Positions 60,204-64,000 of a stretch of 64,000 nucleotides of DNA are shown here, piece after piece. Each line of letters starts with the position of its first letter. Position 1 is the stretch's first letter. The translations under genes were made by a program, and so were the position numbers. The stretch comes from Alphaproteobacteria bacterium. Lineage in GTDB: Bacteria > Pseudomonadota > Alphaproteobacteria > Geminicoccales > Geminicoccaceae. The notes beneath the pieces were generated by a model. That model worked only from the letters and a program-made list of their open reading frames with translations, was not told the DNA's origin and ran no database searches. The stretch is taken from positions 163,111 through 227,110 of the forward strand of contig JALSIM010000016.1 of the NCBI GenBank assembly GCA_026990035.1. Direction: 5' to 3'.

Positions 60204-60673
60204 GCGGCGAGATCCTCTGGATCGAGCGGCGCCGGACCTGCCTCGCCTATTCACCGGGCGGCCATTACGCCGAGCTCCGGCGGGCCCTGGAGGGGATCCG
60301 GTTCACCGATTGCTTCCACGTCACCTACCGGAGCGAACACGCCTCCCCGGCCCCCGGCGTGCGGGTTCTTCATCTCTGCCACCCGCGGCGTTCTCCGTTC
60401 CGATTCCTGGTGAACGCGATCCAGGCGCTCGTGGTGGTCGTCCGCGAACGGCCGCGGCTGGTGATCTCGACCGGTGCCGATGTGACCCTGGCGGTGCTGG
60501 TCTGGGGCAAGCTGTTCGGAGCCCGGGTCGTCTTCATCGAGACCGGCGGCAGCCTGGAGCCTTCCCTCACCGGCCGGCTCGTCTACCCGTTCGCCGACCT
60601 CTTCGTCGTCCAGTGGCCGCAGAAGCTCGACCGCTTTCCGCGCGCCGTGCTCGCCGAGGGCCTGCTGCTTTGA
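60200..60673 (+). CDS. PssD/Alg14-like glycosyltransferase subunit
   Basis: 157 residues from a GTG that overlaps the previous stop (GTGA). CLAYSPGGHYAELRRAL, LVISTGADVTLAVLVWGKLFGARVVFIETGGSLEPSLTGRLVYPFADLFVVQWPQ match the Alg14/PssD membrane-recruiting subunit. It pairs with the next gene product, the donor-binding half. Together they form a bipartite GT-B enzyme that transfers a sugar from a nucleotide to a lipid-linked acceptor at the inner membrane. Confidence 0.88.
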   Translation: MSGEILWIERRRTCLAYSPGGHYAELRRALEGIRFTDCFHVTYRSEHASPAPGVRVLHLCHPRRSPFRFLVNAIQALVVVVRERPRLVISTGADVTLAVLVWGKLFGARVVFIETGGSLEPSLTGRLVYPFADLFVVQWPQKLDRFPRAVLAEGLLL

Positions 60674-61191
60674 TGCTGGTCACCGTCGGCACCGCCCGCG
60701 GCGGCTTCGACGCCCTCGTCGAGGCCGCGGACCGGGCGGCCGCCGAACTGGGTCTCGAGGGGTTGGCACAGATCGGTGACGGCCGCCTGCGGCCGCGCCG
60801 GCTCGCCTGGCGCCGATTCCTGCCGCGTGCCGAGCTGTGGCGGCTCCTGGCCCGGCGGCCGCTGGTCGTCACCCACGGCGGCATGGGACTTCTGGGCGAG
60901 GCGATGCGGGCCGGCTGCCGGATCGTCGCGGTGCCGCGCCGGGAGCCGACCACGGCCGCCCATCCGAGCAACGACCAGCGCGCCTTCCTGGCGTCACTGG
61001 CGCGGCTCCAGCCGATCACGGTCTGCCGCGATCCGGCGCTGCTCCGCGACACGCTCGAACGCGTCGCGGCGCAGGCGGGCGACCCCGTGACCTACCGGCT
61101 GGGCTCGAATGTTTCCCGAATCGTCGTCGAATATCTGGCAAGAGGCATTCCCCCCGGAGCGGCCTTTACAGATCGCGGCACCCTGCCATGA
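60673..61191 (+). CDS. PssE/Alg13-like glycosyltransferase subunit
   Basis: 172 residues; ATG overlaps the preceding stop by one base (TGATG). It is the C-terminal, donor-binding half of a MurG/Alg13-type transferase: MLVTVGTARGGFDALVEAAD and PLVVTHGGMGLLGEAMRAGCRIVAVPRR, with NDQRAFLASLARL. Alg13-type proteins need an Alg14-type partner, which is the gene directly before it. The last roughly 20 residues run to 61191, just 50 bp before tauA. Confidence 0.87.
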   Translation: MLVTVGTARGGFDALVEAADRAAAELGLEGLAQIGDGRLRPRRLAWRRFLPRAELWRLLARRPLVVTHGGMGLLGEAMRAGCRIVAVPRREPTTAAHPSNDQRAFLASLARLQPITVCRDPALLRDTLERVAAQAGDPVTYRLGSNVSRIVVEYLARGIPPGAAFTDRGTLP

Positions 61192-61192
61192 T
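61165..61192 (+). promoter_or_regulatory. Possible tauA promoter
   Basis: TTTACA at 61165-61170, 16 bp, CATGAT at 61187-61192, inside the 3' end of the PssE-like gene and 50 bp before tauA. Weak match, pattern only. Confidence 0.3.
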
Positions 61193-61241
61193 GAACCCGC
61201 TCTCGCAAAGTGCGCCAGAAATCGGAGGGAGGCCGAGAAAG

Positions 61242-62264
61242 ATGCTCCGCAAGAGCCTGATCGTCGCGGCGGCGATGTTCGCCGCCGGCAGCACGGCCGG
61301 TACCGCCGGCGCCCAGGAGGTGACCGTCGGCTACCAGCTCATCTACAATCCGTGGAAGGTGGCGATCGCCCGCGGCACCTTCGAGGAGGAGACCGGGGCG
61401 ACGATCCGCTGGGTCAAGTTCGACAGCGGCGCCAAGGTCATCAACGCCATGGCCTCGGGCCAGGTGGACATCGCCCTGGCCGGCTCCAGTCCCATCGCCG
61501 CCGGTGTCAGCCGCGGCGTCGACATGCAGCTCTTCTTCATCCAGGAGGACATCGCCTCCGCCGAAGCGCTGGTGGTGCGCGACGGTTCGGGGATCGATCC
61601 CGCCGATCCCGAGACGCTGAAGGGCAAGAAGCTGGGCGTGCCGTTCGTCTCCACCACCCATTTCCACACCCTCGTCGCCCTCGAGATGTGGGGCATCGAC
61701 CCCGACGATCTCACCATCCTCAACATGCAGCCCAACCAGATCGCCGCCGCCTGGGAGCGGGGCGACATCGACGCCGCCTTCGTCTGGGATCCGGCGCTGG
61801 GCCGGATCAAGAAGACCGGCGAGGTGATGATCACTTCCGGCGAGATCACCGAGAAGACCGGCAAGGCGACCTTCGACGGCATGGTGGTGATGCGCGAATT
61901 CGCCGAGGCCAACCCCGAATTCATGGCCCGCTTCGTCGAGATCATGGATCGTGCCAACGAGGAGTATCGCAGCGATCCCGACGCCTGGACGCCGGATTCC
62001 GAGCAGGTGAAGGCGATCGTCAGCCTGGTCGGCGGCAATCCCGAGGATGTTCCGGGCGTGCTCGCGCTCTACAAGTTCCCCACCCTCGAGGAGCAGGCCT
62101 CGCCGAAGTGGCTGGGCGGCGGCAAGGACGGCAATGCCGCCAAGGCGATCGCCGCCACCGCCGCGTTCCTCGAGGCCCAGGGCAAACTCGACGAGGTGCA
62201 GCCGGACTACAGCGAGTTCGTCACCCCGCGCTACGTCGAGATGGCGATGGAACTCCGCAAGTAG
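61242..62264 (+). CDS. tauA: Taurine/sulfonate-type ABC substrate-binding protein
   Basis: 340 residues from the ATG at 61242 (GGAGGGAGG upstream; two earlier in-frame ATGs lack a good site). Signal peptide LIVAAAMFAAGSTAGTAGA. The mature chain starts EVTVGYQLIYNPWKVAIARGTFEEETGATIRWVKFDSGAKVINAMASGQVDIALAGSSPIAAGVSRGVDMQ (seen as consecutive blocks), the TauA/SsuA pattern, with YQLIYNPW and GSSPIAAG at the sulfonate site. It captures taurine or a similar sulfonate in the periplasm. First gene of tauABC, with a hairpin after its stop. Confidence 0.9.
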   Translation: MLRKSLIVAAAMFAAGSTAGTAGAQEVTVGYQLIYNPWKVAIARGTFEEETGATIRWVKFDSGAKVINAMASGQVDIALAGSSPIAAGVSRGVDMQLFFIQEDIASAEALVVRDGSGIDPADPETLKGKKLGVPFVSTTHFHTLVALEMWGIDPDDLTILNMQPNQIAAAWERGDIDAAFVWDPALGRIKKTGEVMITSGEITEKTGKATFDGMVVMREFAEANPEFMARFVEIMDRANEEYRSDPDAWTPDSEQVKAIVSLVGGNPEDVPGVLALYKFPTLEEQASPKWLGGGKDGNAAKAIAATAAFLEAQGKLDEVQPDYSEFVTPRYVEMAMELRK

Positions 62265-62273
62265 GCACGGCGA

Positions 62274-62319
62274 CGGAAGGCCGGGGCGCTCCGGTGTCCG
62301 GATCGTCCCGACCCTTCCG
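62274..62319 (+). promoter_or_regulatory. Long hairpin between tauA and tauB
   Basis: Three stacked helices on one axis: 62274-62280 with 62313-62319 (7 bp), 62282-62288 with 62304-62310 (7 bp, one G-U), and 62290-62294 with 62298-62302 (5 bp, three-base loop). It fills most of the 72-bp gap after the binding-protein gene. No T-run. Same position and probable role as the hairpins after dctP and the family-1 binding protein. Confidence 0.55.
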
Positions 62320-62336
62320 ACCGGGGGGAGCGGGTC

Positions 62337-63146
62337 ATGTCGCGGCTCGAGGCGACCGAGGTGACCGTCGTCTATCCGGGACCGGCGGGACGGGAAGTCC
62401 ACGCCCTCGAAAGGGTTTCCCTGACGATCGAGACCGGCGATTTCGTCGTCGCTCTCGGCGCCTCCGGTTGTGGCAAGACCACCTTTCTCAACGTCATGGC
62501 CGGTTTCATCCAGCCCACCGCCGGCAGTGTCACCCTCGACGGCCGCCCGATCCGCGGCCCGGGCAGGGATCGCGGCGTGGTGTTCCAGAAGCACGCCCTG
62601 CTGCCCTGGCTGAACGTCGTCGACAACGTCGCCTTCGGGCTCAAGCTGCAGGGCGTGCCGCGGGCGAAGCGGATGGAGATCGCCGAAGCCAATCTCCAGC
62701 TCGTCGGCCTCGGCGGCTTCGAGACCCACAAGATCTATCAGCTTTCGGGCGGCATGCAGCAGCGGGTCGGTCTCGCCCGGGCGCTGACCAGCGATCCGGC
62801 GATGCTGCTGATGGACGAGCCTCTGGGGGCGCTCGATGCCCTGACCCGGGAGACCATGCAGGAGCTCATCCTGAAGGTCTGGCGGGAGACCCGGAAGATG
62901 GTCTTCTTCATCACCCACAGCGTCGAGGAGGCGCTGTTCATGGCCACCCGCCTCGTCGTCATGTCGCCGCGCCCGGGCCGTATCCGCGAGACCTACGAGC
63001 TCGATTTCTACGAGCGCTATTTCGCGACCGGGAACGCCCGCAAGGTCAAGTCCGATCCCGACTTCATCGCCATGCGCGAAAAGGTGCTCGACATCATCTA
63101 CAGCGACGAGCGGATGGTGGAGGAAGGCGATGGCGCTGCCGTTTGA
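62337..63146 (+). CDS. tauB: Taurine-type ABC transporter ATPase
   Basis: 269 residues. Walker [11 protein letters not shown]-loop [14 protein letters not shown], signature [15 protein letters not shown], Walker [17 protein letters not shown] and the H-loop [10 protein letters not shown] are all intact. The [10 protein letters not shown]-loop region and [15 protein letters not shown] are typical of the TauB/SsuB/NrtD group. It drives uptake through TauC. The last 17 bp overlap tauC. Confidence 0.93.
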   Translation: MSRLEATEVTVVYPGPAGREVHALERVSLTIETGDFVVALGASGCGKTTFLNVMAGFIQPTAGSVTLDGRPIRGPGRDRGVVFQKHALLPWLNVVDNVAFGLKLQGVPRAKRMEIAEANLQLVGLGGFETHKIYQLSGGMQQRVGLARALTSDPAMLLMDEPLGALDALTRETMQELILKVWRETRKMVFFITHSVEEALFMATRLVVMSPRPGRIRETYELDFYERYFATGNARKVKSDPDFIAMREKVLDIIYSDERMVEEGDGAAV

Positions 63147-63984
63147 CCGGCCGGGTCTCCTTGAGCGCTTCTTCCGCGAACCGCCGGCTTCGCCCGGCGA
63201 AGCCTACGGGGCACCGGGCACGGGACGCAGCGTCCACATCAGCATCGTCACCGTGGTCGGCCTGTTCCTGCTGTGGTGGTGGGTGACCGCGGCGGGGCTG
63301 ATCAAGCCCCTGTTCCTGCCGCCGCCCGGGGCCATCGTCACCCGCTTCGTCAAGATCTGGGGCGAGGGCTTCGGCGGGGCCAGTCTCTGGGAGCACACCT
63401 GGGCCAGCCTGACCCGCGTCTTCGGCGCCTTCTTCCTCGCCGGCGCCACCGCCATTCCGATCGGCATCGGGATGGGCATCAACCGGGTGATCCGCGGCAT
63501 TTTCGATCCGCCGATCGAATTCTACCGGCCGATCCCGCCGCTCGCCTACCTGCCGCTGACGATCATCTGGTTCGGCATCGACGAGATGCAGAAGATCGTC
63601 CTGATCTACCTCGCCTGTTTCGCGCCGATGGCCTTGGCGGCGCGGGCCGGGGTGCGCTCGGTGGCGATCGAACAGATCCACGCCGCCTATTCGATGGGCG
63701 CCTCGCGGCGGCAGGTCATCTGGCATGTCATCGTCCCGGCGGCCCTGCCGGAGATCCTGACCGGCATGCGCATCGGCATCGGCTTCGGCTGGACCACCCT
63801 GGTGGCGGCGGAGATGGTGGCCGCCTCCGCCGGTCTCGGCTTCATGGTCCTTTCGGCGGCCGAGTTCCTGGTCACCGAGGTGGTGGTGCTGGGCATCATC
63901 ATCATCGGCCTGATCGCCTATCTGTTCGACCTGCTGATGCGCTGGATCGAAAGCATCGCCGTTCCCTGGAAGGGCAAGGCTTGA
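63130..63984 (+). CDS. tauC: Taurine-type ABC transporter permease
   Basis: 284 residues with six hydrophobic segments ([20 protein letters not shown] first). The EAA-type loop [32 protein letters not shown] contacts the ATPase. NPIEFYRP-like [25 protein letters not shown] is the TauC/SsuC signature. The start at 63130 overlaps tauB by 17 bp, so the pair is coupled. The gene is complete; the window ends 16 bp after its stop, so a following sulfonate dioxygenase or other gene cannot be seen. Confidence 0.93.
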   Translation: MALPFDRPGLLERFFREPPASPGEAYGAPGTGRSVHISIVTVVGLFLLWWWVTAAGLIKPLFLPPPGAIVTRFVKIWGEGFGGASLWEHTWASLTRVFGAFFLAGATAIPIGIGMGINRVIRGIFDPPIEFYRPIPPLAYLPLTIIWFGIDEMQKIVLIYLACFAPMALAARAGVRSVAIEQIHAAYSMGASRRQVIWHVIVPAALPEILTGMRIGIGFGWTTLVAAEMVAASAGLGFMVLSAAEFLVTEVVVLGIIIIGLIAYLFDLLMRWIESIAVPWKGKA

Positions 63985-64000
63985 TCCGCGGCCGGGATCG

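Overview
The window is 64 kb of very GC-rich DNA, gene-dense and without rRNA. It looks like the chromosome of a free-living alphaproteobacterium, probably Rhodospirillales- or Geminicoccales-like. The basis is family content: TRAP and taurine-type transporters, AtuA/DUF1446 proteins, PhoX, an arsenite oxidase, an orphan form-II CoxL-type hydroxylase and PssD/PssE (Alg14/Alg13)-type glycosyltransferases. Function calls rest on motifs read by eye; no database search was possible.

Left part (1-20.5 kb), core and respiratory genes: a cut HNH nuclease; an AtuA/AtuA-like pair; a complete TRAP transporter (dctPQM); a Kef-type antiporter; a TlpA-like thioredoxin divergent from argH; hpt; a lipoprotein protease; Tat-exported phoX; and the arsenite oxidase operon aioBA, which has a near-consensus sigma-54 promoter. 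An Fpg-type glycosylase, a CheR-type methyltransferase, an enoyl-CoA hydratase, a TusA-like protein and a class III aminotransferase follow.

20.5-23 kb is a small accessory block: a frameshifted PD-(D/E)XK nuclease, and a HEPN protein overlapping an unrecognised 110-aa gene. A RraA-like gene follows, then the copper module copA-cueR with a clear CueR-type operator, tRNA-Leu(UAA), a cytochrome P460-like gene and an orphan molybdenum hydroxylase large subunit.

30.06-31.71 kb is a CRISPR array of 24 repeats and 23 spacers with no cas gene in the window. Next comes a minus-strand operon for a family-1 solute ABC transporter whose last two genes are both EEP-family phosphodiesterases or nucleases. 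A thioesterase, two methyltransferases and a metallo-beta-lactamase-fold protein lie beyond it.

41.2-51 kb is one tightly overlapping minus-strand operon: four glycosyltransferases, a phosphatase, a polysaccharide deacetylase, a fused peptide-type ABC ATPase and its binding protein, but no permease. Divergent from it is an isolated tailspike module (51.2-54.0 kb). The gap after it holds the most interesting signal: a perfect FNR/FixK box, then three strong hairpins ending in an intrinsic terminator, read as an oxygen-regulated small RNA gene. The right end holds metY, an alpha/beta hydrolase, an acyl-CoA synthetase, a divergent polysaccharide locus (O-antigen ligase; membrane nucleotidyltransferase with PssD/PssE) and tauABC.

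Two themes recur. Oxyanion, metal and phosphorus chemistry is represented by Aio, CopA/CueR, PhoX and the EEP enzymes. Each of the three transporter operons led by a binding-protein gene has a strong hairpin just after that gene.
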